Below are positions 13,686-22,209 of a DNA stretch of 46,756 nucleotides, one piece after another (the stretch's first letter is position 1; the number at the start of each line of letters is the position of its first letter). The notes below the pieces were generated by a model. It saw nothing but the letters and a program-made list of their open reading frames with translations, did not search any database and was not told the origin of the DNA. The stretch lies in IMG/VR virus record IMGVR_UViG_3300047462_000753, positions 1 to 46,756 of that record, one strand, 5' to 3'. This DNA comes from a virus. Position numbers and translations under genes: made by a program.

Positions 13686-14348
13686 ATGTCGAGCCAATGG
13701 TACGCAATCCGCACCGAGACGGGCCGTGAGCTTTCTGTGGCCAAAGAACTGCGGCCTGATAAGGAAGTCGAGGTCGATGAATATTTGGGCCGGCCAGACG
13801 CGGACATTTACTTGCCGATCTGCGAGAGCCTGGGCGTGCTGCCTGAATGCGGCCTGACCGTGAAGGGGACCATCCTGCCGAGTTATCTCTTCGTCCGAAC
13901 CGATGCGGTGGGGCGGCTGATATCGCAGATCAGGGAGATCGCCGAGCGGCGCGGGATATGGATCAGCATCATGCGAAGCCCGATGAACCCGCTTCCGGTG
14001 TCGGACGATGCGATCAAGGACATGCGCTATGAGTGCGAGAAGCTGATCAGGCAGACATCCGAGACACCGGATCTGGACTGGATGCTCGGCAAAACCTTCA
14101 AGATCCAATCCGGCACCTGGGCCGGCTATGAGGGGCCGTGCTGGAGCTTCGACAAGAATAATCAGCCGAAAATCGCCCTGCCCGTGTGCAAGGTGATGAC
14201 GCCGGTTCCGATCCCGCTCGACTGCCTGTGCCTGACGCCGGTGCAGGAGCAAACACAACATTTTGTTGATAGCTTTCGGAAGAAGCACTATAAGTCGAAG
14301 CAATCAACAAGGCGGAAAAGCCGAAACACTCTGGAGGTGGCCCTATGA
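13686..14348 (+). CDS. Phage NusG paralogue (NGN + KOW-like), putative antiterminator
   Basis: 220 residues. The N-terminus (WYAIRTETGRELSVAKEL ... ILPSYLFVRTD) is a NusG N-terminal domain, the part that binds the clamp helices of RNA polymerase. Residues about 137-175 (GKTFKIQSGTWAGYEGPC) have the KOW pattern of a fold that contacts ribosome, Rho or RNA. NusG/RfaH-type paralogues change pausing and termination. It sits between the early operon's terminator-like hairpin and the terminase genes, the position of a late antiterminator (Q-like role). GGGGGATC precedes the ATG. The function in late transcription is an inference from fold plus position. Confidence 0.8.
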   Translation: MSSQWYAIRTETGRELSVAKELRPDKEVEVDEYLGRPDADIYLPICESLGVLPECGLTVKGTILPSYLFVRTDAVGRLISQIREIAERRGIWISIMRSPMNPLPVSDDAIKDMRYECEKLIRQTSETPDLDWMLGKTFKIQSGTWAGYEGPCWSFDKNNQPKIALPVCKVMTPVPIPLDCLCLTPVQEQTQHFVDSFRKKHYKSKQSTRRKSRNTLEVAL

Positions 14349-14386
14349 GCCCCTGGAGTGGCCGCGCCTTGGAGCGCCTACTATGA
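14345..14386 (+). CDS. Thirteen-codon linker ORF
   Basis: MSPWSGRALERLL. It starts in the NusG-like stop (ATGA) and ends in the TerS start (ATGA). Like the ORF at 13039 it bridges a short gap and could couple translation. It contains the GGAG used by TerS. Low confidence as a protein. Confidence 0.25.
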   Translation: MSPWSGRALERLL

Positions 14387-14904
14387 CCCCCAAAGAAAGC
14401 CGCTTCTGCGTCGAATACACTATCGACGGCAACGCCACGCGCGCTGCGAAGGATGCCGGCTATTCACCCAAGACGGCCTATGCCGCCGGCTGCCGCCTGC
14501 TGAAGAAGCCGGACGTCAAGGTACGCATAGCCGAGCTGAGGGCCGATCAGCTTCAACGCCTGAAGGCCACGGCAGATGATGCCGAGATCGAGATGCGGCG
14601 GATCGCCCTATACGATCCCGCGGACTATATCGATGTGAAGTCTCCCGATGATGTGGCCGCCCTGCCGGAAGACAAGCGGCGTGCCATTGTCGGTTGGAGC
14701 TGGGATAGGAACGGAAACTTCACCCTCCGCTTTGCCAAGACACAGGGGCTCGAAATGCTTGGCCGGCGCCATGGGCTGTTCAAAGAGAAGGTGGAGCACA
14801 CCGGAAAGAACGGCGGCCCGATCCAGATCGAAGGCGGCGGTGTCTCGGGCCTGCTGGCCGCGACCCTTGCCGAAGCGGCCGACGATGCCGATCACCAAGG
14901 ATGA
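14383..14904 (+). CDS. terS: Terminase small subunit
   Basis: 173 residues. The N-terminal part (MTPKESRFCVEYTIDGNATR, AAKDAGYSPKTAYAAGCRLL, KKPDVKVRIAEL) is the DNA-binding helix-turn-helix of the Terminase_2 family, which recognises the phage pac or cos site. The rest (FTLRFAKTQGLEMLGRRHGL) is the oligomerisation part. I chose ATG 14383, with GGAG nine bases upstream, because the conserved domain begins there. It overlaps the large subunit by 20 bases, as paired terminases often do. Confidence 0.93.
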   Translation: MTPKESRFCVEYTIDGNATRAAKDAGYSPKTAYAAGCRLLKKPDVKVRIAELRADQLQRLKATADDAEIEMRRIALYDPADYIDVKSPDDVAALPEDKRRAIVGWSWDRNGNFTLRFAKTQGLEMLGRRHGLFKEKVEHTGKNGGPIQIEGGGVSGLLAATLAEAADDADHQG

Positions 14905-16390
14905 CCGGGAGCAGTATCGGCAACTGAGGGGCGTGTGGCGGAAGCAGCCGGAACTCTATGTCCGGCACCGCCTGGGATTGAACCCGACCGGCCAGCAACG
15001 CGAACTGCTCTCGGCCATCTCACCCTCCGGCGCCAAGGTCAGCGCCCGCGCCGGCCACGGTGTCGGCAAATCGGGCGCGACGTCGGGCATCATCCTTTGG
15101 CACCTAGAGTGCTTCGACTATAGCCGCATCGTCGCCACGGCGCCGTCGGCCAGCCAGCTATACAGCGTGCTGTGGGCGGAACTGGCGAAATGGATCCGCC
15201 GCGGCGACGAGAAGGCGAAGGCCGATGGCCTGCCCTCGGAACTGTGGCTGTCGAGCCTGTTCGGCGTCACTCAGGACCGTGTCTATGACAAGGGCGCGCC
15301 GACCGAATGGTTCGCGGTGGCGCGCACCAGCCGCAAGGAAAACCCCGACGCCCTGCAAGGTTTCCATGCCTCTGACGTCGATATCAGCGCGGACGGCAAC
15401 GCGGCGATCCAGCGCAGCGACGGCGGAGGCTCCATTTTGTTTGTGATCGAAGAGGCATCCGGTGTTCCGGACGTGATCTTCGAGGTGGCGGAAGGCGCTC
15501 TGTCGAGCCCGGGCGCGCGGCTGCTGATGATCGGCAACCCGACGCGCAACACCGGCTTCTTCGCCAGGTCGCATAAGCAGGACCGATCGTCCTATAAGAC
15601 GCTCCATTTCTCCTGCAGCGATTCTCCGCTGGTGGACAAAGGCTATCGGGCGTCGCTGGTCAAGAAATACGGCGAAAACTCGAACATCGTCCGAGTGCGC
15701 GCCGACGGGGAATTCCCCAAGCAGGATGACGACGTGCTGATCCCGCTCGAGGCGGCGGAGGCGGCGCTGACACGCGAGCCCAGGCCGTCTACCGGCAAAC
15801 GGATCCTCGGCGTTGACGTGGCGCGCTACGGCGATGACCGGACGGTCTTCGTGCTGCGCGCCGGCACCACGATCGAGCACATCGAGATCGCCTCGAAACA
15901 AGACACGATGGTGACGGCCGGCCGGGCCGTGGCGCTGCGTCGGGAACTGAATGCCGACGCGATCCATGTGGACGTAATCGGCGTCGGCGCCGGTGTCGTC
16001 GACCGCCTCAAGGAAGTCAAGCAGCCGGTGGTGGCGGTGAACGTCGCCGAGGCCGCGCCCGAGCGCCGCAAGTCCAAGATCGATGCCCAAGGCCTGCGCC
16101 TGCGCGATCATCTGTGGCTGGAGATGCGGGACTGGCTGGCCGATGAAGAGCCGTCGTTCGTCGGCGCCGAGGGCGAACATGCGCAGGATCTGGCGGGCGA
16201 ACTGGCCAGCGTCAAATACAAATTCGATAGCTCCGGCCGGATCGTTGTGGAGAGCAAGGACGAGATGAAAGCCCGCGGATTGCGATCCCCTGATATTGCC
16301 GATGCGCTGGCGACGACCTTCGCTCCCGGCGGCGGCCGGCTCACGATCAGCGACGCTGCGCTGGCGAATATCAAGCGTCGGCGCCGATAG
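14885..16390 (+). CDS. terL: Terminase large subunit
   Basis: 501 residues. The ATPase has Walker A GHGVGKS (57-63), Walker B ILFVIEEASG (about 183-192) and the coupling region NPTRNTGFF. The RNase H-like nuclease follows with Asp in LGVDVARYGDDRTV (about 308-321), DVIGVGAGV and Asp in DIADALATTF. It pumps DNA into the prohead and cuts concatemers. The catalytic set is complete, so it should be active. Its stop overlaps the portal start by one base. Confidence 0.96.
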   Translation: MPITKDDREQYRQLRGVWRKQPELYVRHRLGLNPTGQQRELLSAISPSGAKVSARAGHGVGKSGATSGIILWHLECFDYSRIVATAPSASQLYSVLWAELAKWIRRGDEKAKADGLPSELWLSSLFGVTQDRVYDKGAPTEWFAVARTSRKENPDALQGFHASDVDISADGNAAIQRSDGGGSILFVIEEASGVPDVIFEVAEGALSSPGARLLMIGNPTRNTGFFARSHKQDRSSYKTLHFSCSDSPLVDKGYRASLVKKYGENSNIVRVRADGEFPKQDDDVLIPLEAAEAALTREPRPSTGKRILGVDVARYGDDRTVFVLRAGTTIEHIEIASKQDTMVTAGRAVALRRELNADAIHVDVIGVGAGVVDRLKEVKQPVVAVNVAEAAPERRKSKIDAQGLRLRDHLWLEMRDWLADEEPSFVGAEGEHAQDLAGELASVKYKFDSSGRIVVESKDEMKARGLRSPDIADALATTFAPGGGRLTISDAALANIKRRRR

Positions 16391-18375
16391 TGACGTCTGC
16401 CCCCAGCAGCGGCCGGGCTCGCCAGCCTCGGGTTCCCCGCAAGCGGCCGAAGATGCATATCAGCGACATGGCGATGGTCCGTGCGCGCATGCGCCGGTCA
16501 TCGAAAGGCGTGCCAGCGCAGGATGCCGTCAGCCTGTTCAAGATGGCGCAGCATCCACCCGGCGTCGCGCCGAAGATGGCGATGGACGATCCGTTCGGCG
16601 GCCTGGCCGGCTGGGCGGGAACCGCACTCGCTGGGGCCATGATCGAGGGTCAGACCTTCATCGGCTATCCGGTGCTGGCCGAGCTGGCGCAGCGCCCGGA
16701 ATATCGGCGCATCAGCGAAGTGATCGCCCGCCATATGACCCGGAAGTGGATCAAGTTCCGTGCCGTAGGCGAAGACGATAAGGGCGACAAGATCGCTGTC
16801 ATCGAAGAGGCGATGAAGCGGCTTAATGTCCGCGAGGTCTTCCGCAAGGCGGCCGAGCAGGATGGCTTCTTCGGGCGCGGGCACCTCTATCTCGACTTCG
16901 GCACCACCGATGACCGGGACGAGCTCAAGACGCCAATCGGCGATGGTCACGATCAAATCAGCCGGTCGAAGGTCGCCAAGGGAAGCTTGAAGCGCCTGAA
17001 GCCGATCGAGGCGGTCTGGTGCTACCCGACCAGCTACAACTCGAACAATCCGCTGAAGCCGGAATGGTACAAGCCCAACGCCTGGTTCGTCATGGGCACG
17101 GAGATCCACGCATCGCGCCTGCTGACCTTCATCGGACGCGAGGTGCCGGACCTGCTGAAGCCGGCCTATTCGTTCGGCGGCCTGTCGCTGTCCCAGATGG
17201 CGAAGCCCTACGTCGATAATTGGTTGCGCACCCGCCAGAGCGTTGCTGACATCATCAGCTCCTTCTCGGTTTTCGTGCTGAAGACCAACGCCCTAGAATC
17301 CCTCGCACTCAATGGCGAGGACGTCATGAAGCGGGCGGATATCTTCAACGCCTGCCGTGACAATGCCGGCGTGATGATTGTCGACAAGGAAACTGAGGAT
17401 TTCGCCAACGTGGCGGCTCCTCTCTCGGGATTGCATGAGCTGCAGGCGCAGACCCAAGAGCATATGGCCGCAGTGTCGGGCATCCCGATCGTCGAACTGC
17501 TGGGCATCCAGCCGGCCGGTCTGAACGCCTCTTCCGAAGGCGAGATCCGGACCTTCGAGGACTGGATACACTCGTCACAGGAGACGCTGTTCCGCCCCAA
17601 TCTGACGCGGATTGTCGGTTTCATCCAGCTTTCCGAGTTCGGGGAAGTGGATCCGGACATCACCTTCGAATTCGAGCCGCTGCGCGCTCTGGACGAGAAG
17701 GAAATGGCCGAGATGCAATTGACCAAAGCGCAGACCGACGCCGCTCTGGTTGATGCTGGCATTATTTCGGCGACGGACGCCCGCCAGCGGCTATCCGACG
17801 ATCCCGATAGCCCTTACCAGGGCCTGGACCCCGACGATACGCCAGCACCGGATATCTCCGAATTGCTGGGCGGCGCTGGCGAAGCTGGCAAGCAGCCCGG
17901 TGCCGAGGAGTATGACCAGGCCGCCGCCGATTGCGATCTCGGCGCGGACGGCGAATGGGAAGAGGCCAAGCACCCGCGCGGCGAAGGCGGCCAGTTCGGC
18001 TCCGGTGGCCAGGGCGGTGGCGAGTTCGATCCGCACGCCGAAGCCGCCAAGGGCGCCGAGGCGATGGATAAGGTCATCTCGTCGAAGGCCGATGTCATGA
18101 GCGCCATGACGCGGCCGGAGATAGGCGCGATCGACTTCCGCTGGGGCGACAAAAACGGCGGCATTGCGCACATCATTGCCAAGCGAGGCGAAGGTGCGGC
18201 CAAGAAAATGTCCGACGTGTTAGCCCACGGCAAAGTGTCAGTCGGCGTCACGCGGCAGGGTCGGACGCGAGTTCAGATCGCGCATGGCGGCTGGGTGGCA
18301 TCTCTTTCACCGGACTTCCATGGGGAAGCTGGTCACTGGTTGGTGACAGGCTTTGAGCAGGAAGAGGGGAAATGA
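16390..18375 (+). CDS. DUF1073 portal protein with C-terminal PBECR-type nuclease-like domain
   Basis: 661 residues. Residues about 50-470 are a DUF1073/anti-CBASS-Acb1-family-type portal (YRRISEVIARHMTRKWIKF, HLYLDFGTTDD, SFSVFVLKTNALESLALNGE, GLNASSEGEIRTFEDWI), the ring through which DNA enters the head. After a hinge (EAKHPRGEGGQFGSGGQGGG, about 528-547), residues about 575-661 read IGAIDFRWGDKNGGIAHIIA, SVGVTRQGRTRVQIAHGGWV and HWLVTGFEQ. This order is typical of the phage Barnase-EndoU-ColicinE5/D-RelE-like (PBECR) nuclease superfamily, usually fused to MuF proteins. The start is GTG; ATG 16453 is an alternative. A portal carrying this domain could inject a nuclease (inference). Confidence 0.85.
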   Translation: MTSAPSSGRARQPRVPRKRPKMHISDMAMVRARMRRSSKGVPAQDAVSLFKMAQHPPGVAPKMAMDDPFGGLAGWAGTALAGAMIEGQTFIGYPVLAELAQRPEYRRISEVIARHMTRKWIKFRAVGEDDKGDKIAVIEEAMKRLNVREVFRKAAEQDGFFGRGHLYLDFGTTDDRDELKTPIGDGHDQISRSKVAKGSLKRLKPIEAVWCYPTSYNSNNPLKPEWYKPNAWFVMGTEIHASRLLTFIGREVPDLLKPAYSFGGLSLSQMAKPYVDNWLRTRQSVADIISSFSVFVLKTNALESLALNGEDVMKRADIFNACRDNAGVMIVDKETEDFANVAAPLSGLHELQAQTQEHMAAVSGIPIVELLGIQPAGLNASSEGEIRTFEDWIHSSQETLFRPNLTRIVGFIQLSEFGEVDPDITFEFEPLRALDEKEMAEMQLTKAQTDAALVDAGIISATDARQRLSDDPDSPYQGLDPDDTPAPDISELLGGAGEAGKQPGAEEYDQAAADCDLGADGEWEEAKHPRGEGGQFGSGGQGGGEFDPHAEAAKGAEAMDKVISSKADVMSAMTRPEIGAIDFRWGDKNGGIAHIIAKRGEGAAKKMSDVLAHGKVSVGVTRQGRTRVQIAHGGWVASLSPDFHGEAGHWLVTGFEQEEGK

Positions 18376-18503
18376 GAACCCGGTGATTCGGCCAACCCCC
18401 ATACGAACGGGCCGGTCTACGCACGATGGGCCTTTCGGCTCTTGCCCAAGGTGGGAGCGGGTTCGGGAACACTATACGCCGATCATCATCGAAATTCCAA
18501 GGC

Positions 18504-18529
18504 GAAGCGCCTGAGCCTCTCGGCGCTTC
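18504..18529 (+). promoter_or_regulatory. Hairpin in the leader of the 18623 gene
   Basis: GAAGCGCC (18504-18511) pairs perfectly with GGCGCTTC (18522-18529) around a ten-base loop. No T-run follows, so it is more likely an mRNA stability or processing element than a terminator. Confidence 0.45.
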
Positions 18530-18533
18530 ACCA

Positions 18534-18580
18534 GGGGCGCCGGGGTCGGCGGCGGGCGGCCATCATGGCCCTGGCGCCCC
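18534..18580 (+). promoter_or_regulatory. Larger nested hairpin in the leader of the 18623 gene
   Basis: GGGGCGCC (18534-18541) pairs with GGCGCCCC (18573-18580). Inside, GGCCAT and ATGGCC form a second small stem. It lies 42 bases before the start codon. Confidence 0.45.
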
Positions 18581-18622
18581 GAACCCACACGAAGACAACG
18601 CATCTCCAGGAAGTGAGAAGTC

Positions 18623-20404
18623 ATGAGCGTCGAAGCTGCCATCACGGTTACCCCCGGAACGGGCGCCTCGGTTGACGTGTTCAACTCGGGAACCGGCGGA
18701 GCCTCGCGCCAGGCCATGGTTATCGCCGATCCCGCCACTGCCGCCAATGTCGCCACCGTCAATTCGGCTGGCCAGGTCGCCGTCCAAGGCACCGGCACGG
18801 TCGGGTCGGCCTCCGGCAACACCGCTGCGGTCGTTGGTGGTCAGGATGGTTCCGGGATTGTGCGGGTTCTCACCGCCTCGGTCTTCCACAATGCCGACAA
18901 TCAGGCGCTGACCGGCACCAGCTATGGCCAGTTGACGGGCGGCGTGGCTCAGTTGCTCAACGTCGCTGGCAATCTCGACCGCCAGCGCGAAACAGGTGAA
19001 GACGGCATCCCGGCCAATGGCATCTCGGCTTCTGCCGCCAATTTCGCCATGTCGTTCAAGACGTCGATCGCCCTGGCGATCACGGCCAATGCCAGCCCGC
19101 AGGCGGTCACCCCCGGCGCCATGTCCGGCACCATCAACGGCGTCCCCTGGTCGATCCAGCAGGGATCGACGCTGTCGATCGATACGGGCGCCAACCAGGA
19201 ATATGTCTATGTCACCTCGGTGACCAGCACGACCTTCTCGGCCGTGTTTGGCAAGAGCCACGGCACCAACTCGAAGGTCGGCGGTTTCGTCTACAACCAG
19301 GAACGCGATGCCGCCGGCGAGGCAGATGGCGCGGCCGGCATTGGCACCGCCGTGGCGGCGGAATATGAATTCAATGGCGGCGGCCCCGGCGGCGGCAGCT
19401 TCGACCGCGCCCGCAACCTGCAGGGCAAGGGAAAGACCAGCCAGACTATCAGCGCTGGCGGCACCCAGGGCAGCCTGTCGCTGACGATCGGCGCTAATAC
19501 CGGTCTCAAGGCCGGCATGCAGGTGATGCTGGCGACCGCATCCTTCCCGACGTCGGGCAGCTATGAGGCGGTCTATGTCGACCTGAGCTATGTCGAGGGC
19601 ACCAACACGGTGCCGCTGCTGTCGGCTATCCAGCTCGCGAACACCTACACCACCGTCTATTACGACGCCTTCTCCGCCGACGGACCCGGCCTCAGCGGCT
19701 TCTTGCCGATCGGCGTGGGGATCGAGGAAGAGGCCCTGTACGACCCGGTCACCGGGCTGTACTTCGTTGAGCGCGCGGCGACGACGGATGCTTGCGCGCC
19801 GCAGAATGTCGTCATCGAAAATCCCGGCCTCTTCAATGGCGCGACGATCGACCGCCAGCGCGCCGCCCCCGGCACCATCGGCGTGGCGGCCGTCAGCTCG
19901 GACGGCACCAAGGCGACCTATCGCGTCTCCGGCGTTGGCCTCACTCCGGCCGCCGCCTGCACCGACTTCATCACCATCACCGGCTCTGGCTCGAAGACGG
20001 TCCGCTTGAAATCGATCCGGCTGTCGGGCATTGCCACCACCGCTGGCGCCATTCCCGTCCAGCTCATCCGGCGCTCGGCGGTGAACACGGGCGGCGCCAG
20101 CAGCGCTGCCACCGCGGTGAAGCACGATATCAACGATGGTGCCGCCTCCGCCGCCGTCGCGGTCTATTCGGCCAACCCCACCGGCCTGGGCACCGCCGTT
20201 GGCGCCATGGCCACCGATCGCCTGTTCTTGAACCTGAGCACGGCCGCGCCGCTGCCCGTCGTGCGCGACTTCGCGATCAGGCAGGACAAGGCGGCGATCC
20301 TGCGCGGCACCACCGACATCATCGCCATCAATTTCGGCGGCAACACCATCCCCAGCGGCGGCGCCGTCGATTACGAAATCGAGTGGGAAGAGGACAATTC
20401 TTAA
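18623..20404 (+). CDS. Large virion protein, beta-rich, unknown
   Basis: 593 residues, rich in Gly, Ala, Ser and Thr, beginning SVEAAITVTPGTGASVDVFN. Beta-strand repeats (QTISAGGTQGSLSLTIGANT and GSKTVRLKSIRLSGIATTAG) and an acidic C-terminus (VDYEIEWEEDNS) are visible. This composition is normal for head decoration or fibre proteins. Its place between portal and MuF, in the head module, argues for a head-associated fibre or decoration role. I recognise no named family. Confidence 0.75.
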   Translation: MSVEAAITVTPGTGASVDVFNSGTGGASRQAMVIADPATAANVATVNSAGQVAVQGTGTVGSASGNTAAVVGGQDGSGIVRVLTASVFHNADNQALTGTSYGQLTGGVAQLLNVAGNLDRQRETGEDGIPANGISASAANFAMSFKTSIALAITANASPQAVTPGAMSGTINGVPWSIQQGSTLSIDTGANQEYVYVTSVTSTTFSAVFGKSHGTNSKVGGFVYNQERDAAGEADGAAGIGTAVAAEYEFNGGGPGGGSFDRARNLQGKGKTSQTISAGGTQGSLSLTIGANTGLKAGMQVMLATASFPTSGSYEAVYVDLSYVEGTNTVPLLSAIQLANTYTTVYYDAFSADGPGLSGFLPIGVGIEEEALYDPVTGLYFVERAATTDACAPQNVVIENPGLFNGATIDRQRAAPGTIGVAAVSSDGTKATYRVSGVGLTPAAACTDFITITGSGSKTVRLKSIRLSGIATTAGAIPVQLIRRSAVNTGGASSAATAVKHDINDGAASAAVAVYSANPTGLGTAVGAMATDRLFLNLSTAAPLPVVRDFAIRQDKAAILRGTTDIIAINFGGNTIPSGGAVDYEIEWEEDNS

Positions 20405-20457
20405 CTGCCTGGTGAAACAGGTGGTATCGTTCGTCCTTCCCCAATGGTGAGACCGCA

Positions 20458-21228
20458 TTGAACTTCGCCTTCGACGACGCCCGCTTCGGAAAGCGCAAGG
20501 AAAAGGCCTATTTCGCCAAGGTGCGGCGTGCCGAATTCCAATATGCGCGGAAGCTGCGGCAGATCGCGAGGCAGATCGGCCAACTGACCGGCGCCTTCGA
20601 TCCGCTCGACCTGACGTCGATGCAAGCCTGCCAGGAAGCCTTGTCCGGCTATTCGACGATCATCAGCGCCTGGGCCCGATCAGCGGCCAGCGCCATGCTG
20701 TCGGATCTGATGAAACGCGACGAGAAGGCCTGGGCGGCGCTGTCCAGCGACATATCGCGCAACCTGCGTCTCGAAATCCAGTCGGCGCCGATCGGCCAGG
20801 TCCTGCGGCAATATCTCGACGAGCAAGTGGTGCTGATCACCAGCCTGCCTCGTGATGCGGCCGAGCGGGTGCAGAAGCTGGCCCTCGAGGCGCATACCGA
20901 GACAGGCGCCCGGCAGCGCGAGCTGGCCCAAGAGATCATGCGCACTGGCGAGGTCACGATCAGCCGCGCCAACCTGATCGCCCGCACTGAGATTGCCCGC
21001 GTCTCATCCGGCTTGACGATGGCCAGGGCGCAGCATATTGGCTCGGAAGGATATATCTGGCGCACTTCGGCCGACACGGATGTTCGATCTTCGCACCGGG
21101 CCCTGAACGGAACCTTTCACCGGTGGGATGACCCGCCGGAATGCGACCCAGGTCACCACGCCCATCCAGGCATGATTTGGAATTGCCGCTGCTGGCCGGA
21201 GCCGATCCTGCCGGACGTCATCGCCTAG
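20458..21228 (+). CDS. MuF-like head morphogenesis protein
   Basis: 256 residues. The C-terminal MuF core is clear: ISRANLIARTEIARVSSGLT, RTSADTDVRSSHRALNGTFH and HPGMIWNCRCWPEPI. In Mu and SPP1-like phages this protein sits at or inside the portal vertex and is needed for infectious particles. The start is TTG with GGTGAG upstream. Unlike many MuF proteins it has no C-terminal toxin domain; in this phage that type of domain is on the portal instead. Confidence 0.88.
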   Translation: MNFAFDDARFGKRKEKAYFAKVRRAEFQYARKLRQIARQIGQLTGAFDPLDLTSMQACQEALSGYSTIISAWARSAASAMLSDLMKRDEKAWAALSSDISRNLRLEIQSAPIGQVLRQYLDEQVVLITSLPRDAAERVQKLALEAHTETGARQRELAQEIMRTGEVTISRANLIARTEIARVSSGLTMARAQHIGSEGYIWRTSADTDVRSSHRALNGTFHRWDDPPECDPGHHAHPGMIWNCRCWPEPILPDVIA

Positions 21229-21270
21229 GCGGCTGATCACCACCACGCCTTCACCCTGAGGACATCCCAC

Positions 21271-22209
21271 ATGATCCGTGCATTGCTTTGCGCGGCAGCG
21301 CTGCTGCTTGCCGGCGCTCCCTCGTATGCTGGCCCCAACGTCGATGCGGAAGCTCAAAACTTCTCTATCTGCTCGGGTGTGAATGCGTCGCTGGCTGCGG
21401 GAACCTGCACCGGAGGCCTTCTTTCCAGCGGGCTGGTGACCAACCCCAGCACCAACCAAGTTGTTCTGGGTCCGTTTGATACGGCGGGCGCCGGAAGTTG
21501 GGATTTCTGGCAGATCAACGCATCCGGCTCCGGCGCTGTCTATGTCATGCAAGAGAGCGATGACCAGGTAAATTGGGTCAGTGCATCTGGGCAGACGGCA
21601 GAGACGGGCACTAGCGCGTTTGCTGGTAATTTTCCGACTGCTGGCGGCGTGTTTGATGGACCGATCCATCATCGATACATGCGGGTGATGGCCTCCGCCG
21701 GTGCAACAGAAGTAAGTACCATATTTGGGTATCTGAGAGCGGCAGCTTTCACCCCAATGATTGCCACGCCCTATTCTTACTTCCGCTCCCAAACCGCCGC
21801 TGTGTATGTCGGCGGTGGCAATGTCGCTATCACCCCCACGACGAACTCGGCTGGCGACGTTATCGTGATGCCCTATGCCATGCGCGAAATGACATGGAAT
21901 TACAGCACCAACGGGACGCCGATCACCACGGCGACGAGCGTGACCCTACACGCTGCTGTCGGTGGGCAGGTCAACAGCCTGGACACCCTGTATTGCGACA
22001 ACAGCGCCGCCACTGCTTCAGAAATCCAAGTGCTTGATGGCGCTTCTGTCATTTGGGATAGGTACGTTCCTGCCTCGGCGTCTAACTTTGCGGTCAAGGC
22101 TCCTGGCGGCATCCCGGTTTACGGGTCGGTGAACTCCACCATGTCCCTCAAGGTGGTGACTGCGGGCACCAGCCTCTACTGCTCGGCTGCCGGGTACATG
22201 AGCTTCTAA
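21271..22209 (+). CDS. Exported or virion protein with signal peptide
   Basis: 312 residues. Residues 1-20 form an ideal signal peptide (MIRALLCAAALLLAGAPSYA then GPN), unexpected inside a head cluster. The C-terminal part (WNYSTNGTPITTATSVTLHA, WDRYVPASASN, YGSVNSTMSLKVVTAGTSLY) looks like phage head-fibre or decoration beta domains. Either the hydrophobic N-terminus has a structural role, or the protein is exported from the infected cell. The TAATG overlap ties it to the next gene. It is slightly less GC-rich than its neighbours by eye. Confidence 0.72.
   Translation: MIRALLCAAALLLAGAPSYAGPNVDAEAQNFSICSGVNASLAAGTCTGGLLSSGLVTNPSTNQVVLGPFDTAGAGSWDFWQINASGSGAVYVMQESDDQVNWVSASGQTAETGTSAFAGNFPTAGGVFDGPIHHRYMRVMASAGATEVSTIFGYLRAAAFTPMIATPYSYFRSQTAAVYVGGGNVAITPTTNSAGDVIVMPYAMREMTWNYSTNGTPITTATSVTLHAAVGGQVNSLDTLYCDNSAATASEIQVLDGASVIWDRYVPASASNFAVKAPGGIPVYGSVNSTMSLKVVTAGTSLYCSAAGYMSF

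Larger units (their letters stand above)
18376..18622 (+). other. 247-base gap with strong hairpins; no convincing gene
   Basis: The largest gap in the late operon. Short ORFs on both strands look like non-coding translation. Two hairpins stand out: GAAGCGCC/GGCGCTTC (18504-18529) and GGGGCGCC/GGCGCCCC (18534-18580) with a nested GGCCAT/ATGGCC. It may be a processed 5' untranslated region for the abundant virion protein that follows, or the remains of a deleted gene. Confidence 0.5.

Noticed and set aside
18426-18675. Short + strand ORFs in the gap after the portal
   Set aside because: Pro/Gly/Arg-rich and in two frames, neither with a proper ribosome-binding site nor similarity. They run into the next real gene in another frame.
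18563-20458. Very long leftward ORF (631 codons)
   Set aside because: It lies antisense to the virion protein at 18623, is full of Arg/Gly/Ala/Asp repeats and has no ribosome-binding site or known motif. It is an effect of high third-position GC on the real strand.
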